In this document: positions 1-6,751 of the stretch, piece by piece
Layout of the letters: every line of letters starts with the position of its first letter
Position numbering within the stretch: position 1 is the first letter of the stretch
NCBI RefSeq assembly: GCF_018614415.1
Contig: NZ_JAGGOO010000035.1
Coordinates: 747 to 36,350, forward strand
DNA: 35,604 nt
Reading direction: 5' to 3'
Source of the DNA: Streptomyces sp. ISL-12
GTDB taxonomy: Bacteria; Actinomycetota; Actinomycetes; Streptomycetales; Streptomycetaceae
Translations under genes and position numbers: made by a program
The notes under the pieces: model-generated
Seen by the model: only the letters and a program-made list of their open reading frames with translations
The model's database searches: none
Told to the model about the DNA's origin: nothing

Positions 1-108
1 GGCCGGGAGGTCCGCTGCGGGTGCGTCCGGGACGGCGGCGGAGGGCGTGCCGGGCGCGGCAGCGGACCGGTCCTCGCGGTGGTCGTCCTCGCGGTGGTCG
101 TCGGTCAC
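1..108 (-). CDS. N-terminal fragment of an unidentified protein (runs off the window)
   Basis: A GTG start at 108 overlaps the TGA stop of the upstream minus-strand gene in a GTGA arrangement, which suggests translational coupling. All 36 codons to the window edge are open. The fragment is hydrophilic and acidic, beginning MTDDHREDDHRED, with a short direct repeat of the HRED-coding DNA, and then turns Ala/Pro-rich. This looks like a disordered cytoplasmic N-terminus, but too little is present to name a family. The call rests on the overlap and the open frame only. Confidence 0.55.
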   Translation of the reverse strand, partial: MTDDHREDDHREDRSAAAPGTPSAAVPDAPAADLPA

Positions 109-878
109 AGCCGCTCCATCTGCCGGTCGGCCAGGTCGGTGATCGTCTTCTTCTCGATCGGTTCGGCGCTGTAGATCCAGATCTCCATGGCGATGTCACC
201 CCGCCAGGCGTGCGCCTCCGCGCTGTACACCGGGACGCCCGCCTCGCTGTCGGGCACGTTGTGGACGTACGCCCGCCCGTCCCCCGTACCGGCGATCGGC
301 CAGCTGTCGGTGTCCCCCTGCTCGGCCCAGTACTGGGCCTCGTCACCGACCTCGGCGGCGGCGACGTACTCCTCCTGCCGGAACTGGATCAGCCGGACCT
401 CGACCGTCCCGTCGTCCGTCTCCCAGCCGGTGACGGCCGCCCGGCGGAACTCCTGGTCGACCAGGGTCTCGAAGGCGCTGTCCGGCCGGTTGAAGGCGGC
501 GGAGTAGCCGGCCAGGTCCAGCCAGCCGTCGGAGCCGGCCAGCCAGTCGGCCTCCCGGGTCCCGCCGGGCTTCTTCACCAGCAGCTCACGGAGGTCGCCG
601 TCGGTCCGCACCTGGCGGTCCCGCGCGGCCGGCAGCGGCTCGGGCCCGTCGCCCTCGCCCCGCGCGAGCGCGGCCTGCGACAGCGCGGGCAGCCGCGTCG
701 GTTCCCGGTCGGCCTGGACGAGGTAGCCGCCGCAGGTGCCGGCGATCACACCGAGCACGGCGGCGGTGCCGATCAGCAGGGCGGTACGCCCCTTCCGCCG
801 GGACCGTACCGCCCCTGCTCTGTCTTCTGGTTCTGCTTGTTCTTCCAAGATGTCCCCCACAGGACGTGAAGCGCGCAT
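105..878 (-). CDS. single-pass membrane protein of unknown function
   Basis: 257 residues from the ATG at 878; an in-frame GTG at 893 is an alternative. A basic cytoplasmic segment (RSRRKGR, about residues 24-30) precedes one hydrophobic helix at about 31-50. The remaining ~200 residues would lie outside the membrane. They are acidic and Trp-rich, include a pair WLAGSDGWLDLAGY, and end in RQMERL. I recognise no catalytic motif or named family. Its stop overlaps the next minus-strand start, so the two are probably one operon. It is divergent from the DsrE-like gene with only about 70 bp between them, so the promoters share that gap. Real gene: fairly sure; function unknown. Confidence 0.75.
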   Translation of the reverse strand: MRASRPVGDILEEQAEPEDRAGAVRSRRKGRTALLIGTAAVLGVIAGTCGGYLVQADREPTRLPALSQAALARGEGDGPEPLPAARDRQVRTDGDLRELLVKKPGGTREADWLAGSDGWLDLAGYSAAFNRPDSAFETLVDQEFRRAAVTGWETDDGTVEVRLIQFRQEEYVAAAEVGDEAQYWAEQGDTDSWPIAGTGDGRAYVHNVPDSEAGVPVYSAEAHAWRGDIAMEIWIYSAEPIEKKTITDLADRQMERL

Positions 879-935
879 TCCGCGAGCGCGCACAGGAGAC
901 TCATGGCTGTCACCAGGGGTTGCGGGGGCGTTGAT

Positions 936-947
936 TACGATTCGGCC
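936..947 (+). promoter_or_regulatory. -10 box for a leaderless start (TACGAT)
   Basis: TACGAT at 936-941 fits the actinobacterial TAnnnT -10 consensus. It ends 6 nt before the ATG at 948, so transcription would start at or next to the initiation codon. No Shine-Dalgarno sequence precedes that ATG. I see no convincing -35 box. Confidence 0.5.
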
Positions 948-1310
948 ATGGCGAAGAAGCTCGTGATCAAGGTGACCGCGGGGGCCGATGCCCCCGAACG
1001 CTGCTCGCAGGCGTTCACGGTGGCGGCGGTGGCCGTGGCCAGCGGCGTGGACGTCTCGATGTGGCTGACCGGCGAGTCCTCCTGGTTCGCGCTGCCGGGC
1101 CGTGCCGCCGAGTTCGAACTCCCGCACGCGGCACCGCTGCCCGACCTGATCGACTCCCTGCTGAGCGGCGGCCGGCTGACGCTGTGCACCCAGTGCGCGG
1201 CGCGGCGCGGCATCACCGAGGAGGACGTCATCGAGGGCGTCCGCATCGCCGGCGCCCAGGTCTTCGTCCAGGAGGCCCTGGCCGACGACACCCAGGCGCT
1301 CGTCTACTGA
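948..1310 (+). CDS. DsrE/DsrF-like family protein
   Basis: 120 residues, beginning MAKKLVIKVTAG. The fold signature is a short beta-strand, a glycine loop, then an alternating hydrophobic pattern with ASGVDVSMWLTGES at about residues 27-40, as in small DsrE-family proteins. A CTQC motif lies at about residues 81-84, consistent with a sulfur-handling or thiol-redox role. The usual DsrE role is sulfur-relay or peroxiredoxin-like; which applies here is not visible. The start was chosen for the leaderless promoter and because upstream codons in this frame are not protein-like. Nearby sulfur genes (rhodanese, sulfur carrier) make a sulfur role plausible. Confidence 0.8.
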   Translation: MAKKLVIKVTAGADAPERCSQAFTVAAVAVASGVDVSMWLTGESSWFALPGRAAEFELPHAAPLPDLIDSLLSGGRLTLCTQCAARRGITEEDVIEGVRIAGAQVFVQEALADDTQALVY

Positions 1311-1347
1311 GCCGCCCGGGGCGAGTGACCCGACCGGCTCCCCTGGA

Positions 1348-1608
1348 TCAGCGTCGTCGTTTCCTGCCGTCCAGTTCGTCCCACCACTCGTCCGACTCCG
1401 GGTCGCCGGACGGGTCGTCCCACCAGCGGTCCTCGGGGCCGCGGCGGTTGGCGACGATCGCGGCGAACGGCGGGATGACCATGGCGACCACGCACATGCC
1501 GACGGCCGCCGGGACGGACCAGATCCGGACGACGCCCCAGGCCAGCACGAAGAGCGCGATACAGGTGCCCATCAGGGCGAAGTACACGTGCCGCCGCCGT
1601 GCGTACAT
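1348..1608 (-). CDS. DUF3099 membrane protein
   Basis: 86 residues if it starts at the ATG at 1608, with GGAG close upstream; an ATG at 1632 would add 8 residues. It begins MYARRRHVYFALMG, then has two hydrophobic helices at about 7-26 and 29-47. The conserved stretch MCVVAMVIPPFAAIVANRRGP, with the Trp/Asp-rich tail RWWDD and DEWWDELDG, matches the short actinobacterial DUF3099 proteins. Function is unknown. It follows sseC on the same strand by about 110 bp and may be read from the same transcript. Confidence 0.82.
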   Translation of the reverse strand: MYARRRHVYFALMGTCIALFVLAWGVVRIWSVPAAVGMCVVAMVIPPFAAIVANRRGPEDRWWDDPSGDPESDEWWDELDGRKRRR

Positions 1609-1719
1609 GTACTCCAGGGTAGGTCCGGACATGCCGGAGGGCCGCGTCCCGGGCGTCCAACCCGTGGGGCGCGGCCCTCGGCCGTCACACATGCCGTCGC
1701 ACATGCCGTCACGCATGCG

Positions 1720-2007
1720 TCAGACGGCGATCGCGACCTCCGCCAGGCCGCCCTGCTGGGCGACCACCGTGCGGTCGGCCGTGCCGCCCGGGACCAGGGC
1801 GCGGACGGTCCAGGTGCCCTCGGCCGCGTAGAAGCGGAACTGGCCCGTCGCGGAGGTCGGGACCTCCGCCGTGAACTCGCCGGTGGCGTCCAGCAGACGG
1901 ACGTAGCCCGTCACCGGCTCGCCGTCCCGGGTCACCTGACCCTGGATGGTGGTCTCACCGGGCTTGATCGTCGAGGCGTCCGGGCCGCCGGCCTTCGCTC
2001 CACACAT
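1720..2007 (-). CDS. sseC: DUF1416 protein, SseC-like
   Basis: 95 residues beginning MCGAKAGGPDAS, followed by a small beta-sandwich of the carboxypeptidase-regulatory type. Marker segments are IQGQVTRDGEPVTGYVRLLD and GQFRFYAAEGTWTVRALVPGG. DUF1416 proteins sit directly downstream of the CysA rhodanese in actinobacteria (cysA-sseC in mycobacteria), and the same order and strand occur here with a 32-bp gap. The conserved Cys at position 2 hints at a sulfur-accepting role, but that is inference. The family assignment is secure; the biochemical role is not established. Confidence 0.88.
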   Translation of the reverse strand: MCGAKAGGPDASTIKPGETTIQGQVTRDGEPVTGYVRLLDATGEFTAEVPTSATGQFRFYAAEGTWTVRALVPGGTADRTVVAQQGGLAEVAIAV

Positions 2008-2039
2008 GTCCTAGTCCTTACGTCGCGGGTCGCAGCGGG

Positions 2040-2879
2040 TTACTTGGCGGCGCCGAGCTCGATCGGCACGCCGACCAGGGAGCCGTACTCGGTCCAGGAG
2101 CCGTCGTAGTTCTTGACGTTCTCCACGCCCAGCAGCTCGTGCAGCACGAACCAGGTCAGGGCCGAGCGCTCGCCGATGCGGCAGTAGGCGATGGTGTCCT
2201 TGGCCAGGTCGACCCGCTCGTCGGTGTAGAGCTGCTTGAGCTCCTCGTCCGACTTGAAGGTGCCGTCGTCGTTGGCGTTCTTCGACCACGGGATGTTGCG
2301 CGCGGACGGGACGTGGCCCGGACGCTGCGACTGCTCCTGCGGCAGGTGGGCCGGGGCGAGCAGCTTGCCGGAGAACTCGTCGGGCGAGCGGACGTCGACC
2401 AGGTTCTGCGCGCCGATCGCCTTGACGACGTCGTCGCGGAAGGCGCGGATGGACGTGTCCTGCGGCTTGGCCTTGTAGTTCGTGGTGGCCCGCTCGGGGA
2501 CCTCCTCGACCAGCTCGCGGGCGTCCAGCTCCCACTTCTTGCGGCCGCCGTCGAGCAGCTTGACGTTCTCGTGGCCGTAGAGCTTGAAGTACCAGTAGGC
2601 ATAGGACGCGAACCAGTTGTTGTTGCCGCCGTAGAGGATCACCAGCGTGTCGTTGGCGATGCCCTTCGCCGACAGGAGCTTCTCGAAGCCCTCCTGGTCG
2701 ATGAAGTCACGGCGGACCGGGTCCTGGAGGTCCTTGGTCCAGTCGATCCGGATCGCGTTCCTGATGTGGTTCTTGTCGTACGCGGACGTGTCCTCGTCCA
2801 CCTCGACGATCGCGATGTTCTCGTCGTCCAGGTGGTCCTGCAGCCAGTCGGCGTCGACCAGGACGTCACTGCGGCTCAT
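2040..2879 (-). CDS. cysA: thiosulfate sulfurtransferase (rhodanese)
   Basis: 279 residues with two rhodanese domains: an inactive N-terminal one (about 6-125) and a catalytic one (about 150-275). Cys233 in AYCRIGERS is the persulfide-carrying catalytic residue in an active-site loop of six residues. The enzyme moves sulfane sulfur from thiosulfate to acceptors such as cyanide, thiols or sulfur-carrier proteins, in the cytoplasm. The ATG at 2879 follows a strong GGAGGAG ribosome site; upstream codons in the frame are not protein-like. DUF1416 follows on the same strand, as in mycobacterial cysA-sseC. Upstream lie a Cys-containing leader peptide and hairpins, suggesting sulfur-responsive attenuation. 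Confidence 0.95.
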   Translation of the reverse strand: MSRSDVLVDADWLQDHLDDENIAIVEVDEDTSAYDKNHIRNAIRIDWTKDLQDPVRRDFIDQEGFEKLLSAKGIANDTLVILYGGNNNWFASYAYWYFKLYGHENVKLLDGGRKKWELDARELVEEVPERATTNYKAKPQDTSIRAFRDDVVKAIGAQNLVDVRSPDEFSGKLLAPAHLPQEQSQRPGHVPSARNIPWSKNANDDGTFKSDEELKQLYTDERVDLAKDTIAYCRIGERSALTWFVLHELLGVENVKNYDGSWTEYGSLVGVPIELGAAK

Positions 2880-2924
2880 GTTCTCTCCTCCGGGGCAGTT
2901 GCGGCGGGGCGTGCGAGTGCGGTG

Positions 2925-2991
2925 GGTGCGCGCACGGCGCACCGGTGCCCTGGAACAGGGCAGGCGGCGAACGCGGAAGGCGGGCTTCCGC
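2925..2991 (-). promoter_or_regulatory. three tandem hairpins between leader peptide and cysA (candidate attenuator)
   Basis: Read on the minus strand directly after the leader stop, three perfect 7-bp stems follow: GCGGAAG/CTTCCGC (2973-2991), TGCCCTG/CAGGGCA (2946-2962) and GGTGCGC/GCGCACC (2925-2943). The cysA ribosome site is about 30 nt further on. A ribosome paused on the leader would change which of these can form. There is no U-tract, so effects on translation or Rho are more likely than intrinsic termination. This is inferred from sequence only. Confidence 0.55.
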
Positions 2992-3072
2992 TCAGAACGG
3001 GCGACAGAGCATGGCGGCAACGCGGCACAGGTCCACTGCCCGCCGCTTCGTGAGATCCGCCTGTCGCTTCAT
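2992..3072 (-). CDS. short Cys-containing leader peptide upstream of cysA
   Basis: 26 codons, starting MKRQADLTKRRAVDL and ending in AAMLCRPF, with Cys at 16 and 23. It matches the pattern of the short actinobacterial leader peptides (basic, ...VDLCRV...CRP...) found before sulfur-metabolism genes. Related Cys-rich upstream ORFs in mycobacteria control downstream genes by ribosome stalling when cysteinyl-tRNA is scarce. It lies 112 nt upstream of cysA on the same strand, with three hairpins between them. A promoter box ends 8 nt before the ATG, so the peptide is probably translated from a leaderless or near-leaderless mRNA. It is a regulatory ORF, not expected to have a function of its own. 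Confidence 0.75.
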   Translation of the reverse strand: MKRQADLTKRRAVDLCRVAAMLCRPF

Positions 3073-3080
3073 GGTGTCCG

Positions 3081-3110
3081 ATCGTAAGGACGACCCTGCG
3101 GGCGTGTCAC
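3081..3110 (-). promoter_or_regulatory. promoter of the leader peptide-cysA unit
   Basis: On the minus strand GTGACA (3105-3110, five of six matches to TTGACA) and TACGAT (3081-3086, TAnnnT) are separated by 18 bp. The start point would fall at about 3073-3075, immediately before the leader-peptide ATG at 3072. Spacing and both hexamers agree with a housekeeping sigma promoter. Confidence 0.6.
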
Positions 3111-3233
3111 CGTCGTGTCGGATGATGAGACAGGATCGTCCGCGATGTGGGATACGGGACGGGGTGCGGGGCCCGGTGCGCTGCCGGGCGGACGCCGTCG
3201 TCTCATCTGGCGGACATTCGCCGTCCGTCCTGG

Positions 3234-3314
3234 GTGCCGGACCGGGTGGCCTGGGCACCGGACCGGGTGGCCTGGGCGCCGGACCGGGTGGCCTGCGTGC
3301 CGGACCGGGCGGCC
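3234..3314. repeat. 21-bp tandem repeat, nearly four units
   Basis: Units start at 3234, 3255, 3276 and 3297, each reading close to GTGCCGGACCGGGTGGCCTG plus one base, with one or two differences between units; the last is cut at 18 bp. It lies in the roughly 250-bp gap between the cysA leader promoter and the end of the LmeA-like gene. A 21-bp unit keeps frame, but I see no gene here, and the remainder of the gap shows nothing I can name. Confidence 0.8.
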
Positions 3315-3363
3315 GGAACGGCCCGGGGCGGCTGAGCGCTCGCCCGTCCGCCCGGAATCCGTC

Positions 3364-4101
3364 CTACCCGGCCAGTTTGACGTTCGAACCCGTCACCGAG
3401 ATCTCGACGCCGTCCTTCGCCGCCTCGACCTTGTCCAGCTTGATGCCGCCGGGCAGTTCGTCGATCACCTGCTGGAAGTCGGTGATCTGCCGGATCTGGG
3501 CGTCGGACAGGTCGACCTGGCCGAACGACGGCAGATCGTCGGCGGTCACGCCGACCTTGTCGCCCTCGACCGTCACGGAGCTGAGCACGTGGATCGGCTC
3601 GGGCAGCTTGGTGCCGAGCACCGTCGCCTCCACGGCGACGTCGATCTTGCCGTTGCCGCCGTCCGAGAGGCCGACGATGCCGGCCGTGACGCCGGAGGTG
3701 ATCTGCACGGGCTCGGACCCCGCGGCCTTCAGCAACTCGTCGTAGGAGACGGTCGCCGTGCCGGACGCGGTGGCCGCGGTGGCGGAGCTGTAGTCACCGG
3801 AGAACGCGATGCCCTTCATGTGCGCCCTCAGGTCGTCGATCCGGACCTGCTCCGTGCCGCCGCCGGCCGTCGCCGCGTACTCGTCCATGGTGACCTCGAC
3901 GTCGTCCAGTTCACCGCCCGCGACCTGGGTGAGGAAGGGGAAGCCGTTGATCGACACGTCCGGGGTGGCGGTCAGGTCCTCCTGGGCCTTCAGCTTGTCC
4001 GCGACCTCGCCCTCCGCGAAGTTCACCGCGAGCCGGTCGGCGGCCACGAACAGCCCGCTCAGGACCACGACGACGATCAGCAGTATTCGCAGTGCGCGCA
4101 T
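3364..4101 (-). CDS. LmeA-family phospholipid-binding protein (DUF2993)
   Basis: 245 residues. The N-terminus MRALRILLIVVVVLSGLFVAA is a signal peptide or anchor, followed by the DUF2993 body with VNFAEGEVADKLK, a region rich in Thr/Ala/Gly strands, and VSINGFPFLTQVAGGELDDV. The segment NGFPFLTQ is the family hallmark. Mycobacterial LmeA acts outside the membrane in maturation of lipomannan; Streptomyces lacks that full pathway, so here a general cell-envelope lipid-binding role is the safer reading. The ATG is preceded by GGGAAGAA. In mycobacteria lmeA also sits between cysA2-sseC2 and glnR, as here. Confidence 0.87.
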   Translation of the reverse strand: MRALRILLIVVVVLSGLFVAADRLAVNFAEGEVADKLKAQEDLTATPDVSINGFPFLTQVAGGELDDVEVTMDEYAATAGGGTEQVRIDDLRAHMKGIAFSGDYSSATAATASGTATVSYDELLKAAGSEPVQITSGVTAGIVGLSDGGNGKIDVAVEATVLGTKLPEPIHVLSSVTVEGDKVGVTADDLPSFGQVDLSDAQIRQITDFQQVIDELPGGIKLDKVEAAKDGVEISVTGSNVKLAG

Positions 4102-4207
4102 TTCTTCCCACCCCAGCGGACTTCACGGTCGAGGGCCACCGTAGCCGTCCCCGGCCGACCCCGAACAATCCGTCGATCATCTGTGACAGTGACGGCCCGC
4201 GCCACGG

Positions 4208-5413
4208 TCAGCCCAGCACCCGTCCGAGCGCCCACACGGCCGGCGCCGCCGCGCTCAGCGGCAGGGCGACACCCGCGGTGAAGTGCACGAACCGGGACGG
4301 GTAGTCGTAGCTCGCCACCCGGTGGCCGGCCAGCGCGCACACCGCCGCGCCCGCCCCGAGCAGCGCCCCCGACGAGCCGAGGTCCGTGATCCCGCCCGCG
4401 GCGAACCCGGCACCGGCCGCGGCGAGCAGCGCCACGGCCACCGACACCGGCGTCGGCAGCGGCAGGGCGCGGACCAGGGCGGCGACCGCCACCGCGATCG
4501 CGCCGACCGTCACCGCGTCCGCGTCGGCCGCGAGCCAGCCGCCCGCGACGATCGCCAGCGCCGAGGCGACGACGGTGGCCGTCAGGCCGTACATCCGCTC
4601 GTCCGGATCGGCGTGCGACCGCAGGTGCAGGACGAGGGAGAGGAGCACCCACACCCCGATCGTGCCGAGCAGGGCCGCCGGGGAGCGGTCGGAGACCAGC
4701 AGCGCCGCGTCCGCGACCAGCGCGCCGAGGAAGCCCAGCGCGATGCCCTGCCGGGCCGGCCACATCCCGTTCAGCCGGAACCAGCCCGCCGCGGTGACCG
4801 CCTGGAGCACGACCAGCGGCACGAGCACGGCGTAGCCGCCGACCGCCGCGGCACCGGCCAGCAGCAGCCCCAGCAGCGCGGTGAGCGCGGCCGGCTGCCC
4901 GCCGGGCTCGATGATCGGCGAACGCCCCTCGGCGCGGGCCCGCTGGGCATCGGTGATCCGGGCGTTCCCGGCGATGGTGGCGGGGCCGTACCCGGTGTCC
5001 GGGGCGGGGGGCGGCTCGTACGGCTGGGGCCGGGGCTGGGGCTGGGGTTCCGGCTGCGGCTGCGGCGTGTAGGTCTGCGCCGGGTACTGCTGAGGCTGTC
5101 CGTACTGCTGCCCGTGCTGTTGTCCGTACTGCTGCCCGTGCTGTTGTCCGTATTGCTGCTGCGGGTACTGCTGATACGGCTGTTGGTACTGCTGCGGAGG
5201 CTGCTGCCCGTACTGCTGCTGCCCGTACTGCTGCTGCGGCAGATACGCCGTCTCCTCCGCCGGGGCCGCCGGTACCGGTGGCTGTACGGACGTCTCCCAG
5301 GTCTGCCCCTGCCACTGCTGGGTGTACTGCTCGGCCTCGCGCGGGTCGTCGTACCCCTGCGCGGGACCCTGCCACTGCCGCGGCTCGTGTCTGTCGAACG
5401 GCTGGTTCGTCAT
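4208..5413 (-). CDS. polytopic membrane protein with Gln/Tyr-rich N-terminal tail
   Basis: 401 residues from the ATG at 5413, preceded by AGGAGGG. Residues 1-140 are cytoplasmic and low-complexity: repeated QQYGQQ and GQQHGQQYG units at about 60-110, then a Pro/Gln stretch at 112-138. A linker with TIAGNARITDAQRARAEG leads into about nine or ten hydrophobic helices from residue 174 to the end. No transporter motif is visible. It lies 10 bp behind the sulfur-carrier gene on the same strand and is probably cotranscribed. Function unknown; the tail resembles prion-like or condensate-forming sequences, but that is only a compositional remark. Confidence 0.83.
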   Translation of the reverse strand: MTNQPFDRHEPRQWQGPAQGYDDPREAEQYTQQWQGQTWETSVQPPVPAAPAEETAYLPQQQYGQQQYGQQPPQQYQQPYQQYPQQQYGQQHGQQYGQQHGQQYGQPQQYPAQTYTPQPQPEPQPQPRPQPYEPPPAPDTGYGPATIAGNARITDAQRARAEGRSPIIEPGGQPAALTALLGLLLAGAAAVGGYAVLVPLVVLQAVTAAGWFRLNGMWPARQGIALGFLGALVADAALLVSDRSPAALLGTIGVWVLLSLVLHLRSHADPDERMYGLTATVVASALAIVAGGWLAADADAVTVGAIAVAVAALVRALPLPTPVSVAVALLAAAGAGFAAGGITDLGSSGALLGAGAAVCALAGHRVASYDYPSRFVHFTAGVALPLSAAAPAVWALGRVLG

Positions 5414-5423
5414 CGGTCGGTCG

Positions 5424-5702
5424 TCACCCTCCTGCGAACGGCGGGAGCACCTCGACCGTGCCGCCGTCGGCCAGCCGTACCGTCTCATGCCCGCGCGTGC
5501 CCACGGGATCGCCGTCGACGAGGAAGGAGCAGCGCAGCAGCACGCGCGCCAGCTCGCCGGAGCCGGAGCCGGAGCCGGAGCCGGCGTGCCGCGCGCGTAC
5601 GGCGTCGATCGCCTCGGCGAGCGTGTCCGCCTCGTACGCCTCCTCCGCCACCCCGGCGGCGGCCTTCGCGGCGGCCCAGTAGCGCACCGTGACCTTTGCC
5701 AT
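5424..5702 (-). CDS. MoaD/ThiS-family sulfur carrier protein
   Basis: 92 residues, beginning MAKVTVRYWAAAKAAAG and ending ...LPPFAGG. The C-terminal Gly-Gly is the site that is activated and thiocarboxylated in MoaD, ThiS and CysO. The VRLADGGTVEVLPPFAGG end and the beta-grasp pattern fit MoaD-like proteins. An unusual (Ser-Gly)4 run at about residues 41-49, coded by a GGAGCC-type repeat at 5557-5584, sits in the loop after the first helix. AAAGGA precedes the ATG. The pathway served (molybdopterin, thiamine or cysteine) cannot be told from this window, since no activating E1 enzyme is adjacent. Confidence 0.87.
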   Translation of the reverse strand: MAKVTVRYWAAAKAAAGVAEEAYEADTLAEAIDAVRARHAGSGSGSGSGELARVLLRCSFLVDGDPVGTRGHETVRLADGGTVEVLPPFAGG

Positions 5703-5749
5703 CTAAATCCTTTTGAGTCCTGTGTCTACGGGCTGTGGACACCGTCAGG

Positions 5750-6586
5750 CTAGCTCGCCCGCGAGAGGGCCCAGTCCCCGATACGGCACAGGAGTTCGGC
5801 CGTGGCGGCGTGCTCGGCGTGGCCCATGCCGGGCTCCAGCCAGAGTTCGCCGTGGTCACCGGCGGCCTCGGCCAGCATCCGGGGGTGGTCGAGGGGGAAG
5901 TAGCCGTCGCTGTCGCCGTGCACGATCAGCAGCGGTACCGGCGCGATCCTGGCCGCCGCCTCGGCCGGGGAGAGCGGCACCGGGTCCCAGTCCCGGTCGT
6001 GGATGCGGGTGCGCAGGGCGTAGCGGCCGACGAGCCGGCCCTCGGGGCGCAGCACCAGCCAGTGCAGGCGCCGCATGGGGGCGGTGCCCCGGTAGTACCA
6101 GCGGGCCGGCGAGCTGACCGAGACCACCGCGTCGACGCCGCCGTGCAGCGCCGCGTGCCGCAGTACCACCGAGCCGCCCATGGAGAAGCCGACGGTCACC
6201 ACGCGCGCGTACCCGAGGCTCCGGACCCGGTCGACCGCCGCGGCCAGGTCGAGGACCTCGCGGTCGCCGACCGTGGAGCGCCCGCCGGACGCCCCGTGAC
6301 CGCGGAAGGAGAACGTGGCGACAGCCCCGTACCGGGTGAATTCGGCGGCGATCCGGCGGATGTGCGGGCGGTCGGCGTCGCCCGTGAATCCGTGGGCGAC
6401 GACGAACGCGAGATCACGACAGGGTGGCCGGGAGCTTTCGTATACAAGTCGCGGCGGGTCGTATACGAAATCGATTCGCACCCCGTCGGACGTGCGCAAA
6501 TGCTCCCGGAGAGGCCGCCGGCGAGCCGTCTCGGAATGCGGACGAAAGGTGGAACGTGCCACATGACCTGCCGGACCGTCGCTCAT
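5750..6586 (-). CDS. alpha/beta hydrolase
   Basis: 278 residues from the ATG at 6586; a GTG at residue 9 or later is possible because no clear ribosome site precedes any start. The alpha/beta fold is complete: oxyanion segment AHGFTGD (64-70), nucleophile elbow GFSMGGS with Ser135, acid Asp225 or Asp227 in VHGDSDGYF, and His256 in GMGHAEHA. The substrate is unknown; the enzyme lacks a signal peptide and should act in the cytoplasm. The first ~60 residues use AT-richer, rarer codons (GTA, CTT, CGA) than the rest, and hold an inverted GTATACGAAA repeat. It is divergent from glnR with 165 bp between the starts. Confidence 0.88.
   Translation of the reverse strand: MSDGPAGHVARSTFRPHSETARRRPLREHLRTSDGVRIDFVYDPPRLVYESSRPPCRDLAFVVAHGFTGDADRPHIRRIAAEFTRYGAVATFSFRGHGASGGRSTVGDREVLDLAAAVDRVRSLGYARVVTVGFSMGGSVVLRHAALHGGVDAVVSVSSPARWYYRGTAPMRRLHWLVLRPEGRLVGRYALRTRIHDRDWDPVPLSPAEAAARIAPVPLLIVHGDSDGYFPLDHPRMLAEAAGDHGELWLEPGMGHAEHAATAELLCRIGDWALSRAS
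6436..6470. repeat. perfect inverted repeat TTTCGTATAC/GTATACGAAA
   Basis: Two 10-bp arms at 6436-6445 and 6461-6470 are perfect inverted repeats around a 15-bp spacer, within the 5' coding part of the hydrolase. Each arm contains the palindrome GTATAC. A third GTATACGA lies at 6658-6665 in front of glnR. Such AT-rich sites stand out in this GC-rich DNA and may bind a regulator. Confidence 0.6.
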
Positions 6587-6608
6587 GTCGGCTATTGTGC
6601 TGGGCAGA

Positions 6609-6640
6609 GGACTCGGGCAGTGAAGCCCCCGGGTCCTTTT
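6609..6640 (+). terminator. hairpin with T-tract in the glnR upstream region
   Basis: GGACTCGGG (6609-6617) pairs with CCCGGGTCC (6628-6636), nine pairs including one G-T, followed directly by TTTT and then GTGCTTT. On the plus strand this is a textbook intrinsic terminator, about 110 bp before glnR. TATTGT at 6593-6598 could be a -10 box just upstream, so a transcript of only ~35 nt might start and end here. Confidence 0.55.
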
Positions 6641-6751
6641 GTGCTTTCGGAAGCGTTGTATACGAGGCGGGAAACCGCAGGTGTACGGAGCCCCGGGATC
6701 GCAGAGCAAAAACGCAAACGTCCTCGCAGGGACCGAGGAGGAACCCGACGT

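Noticed and set aside
6658..6700. GlnR-binding box in front of glnR (GTATAC, GAAAC and GTGTAC elements)
   Set aside because: The GAAAC half is perfect but the spacing to the other half is 7 not 6 bp and the first half matches only part of the consensus.
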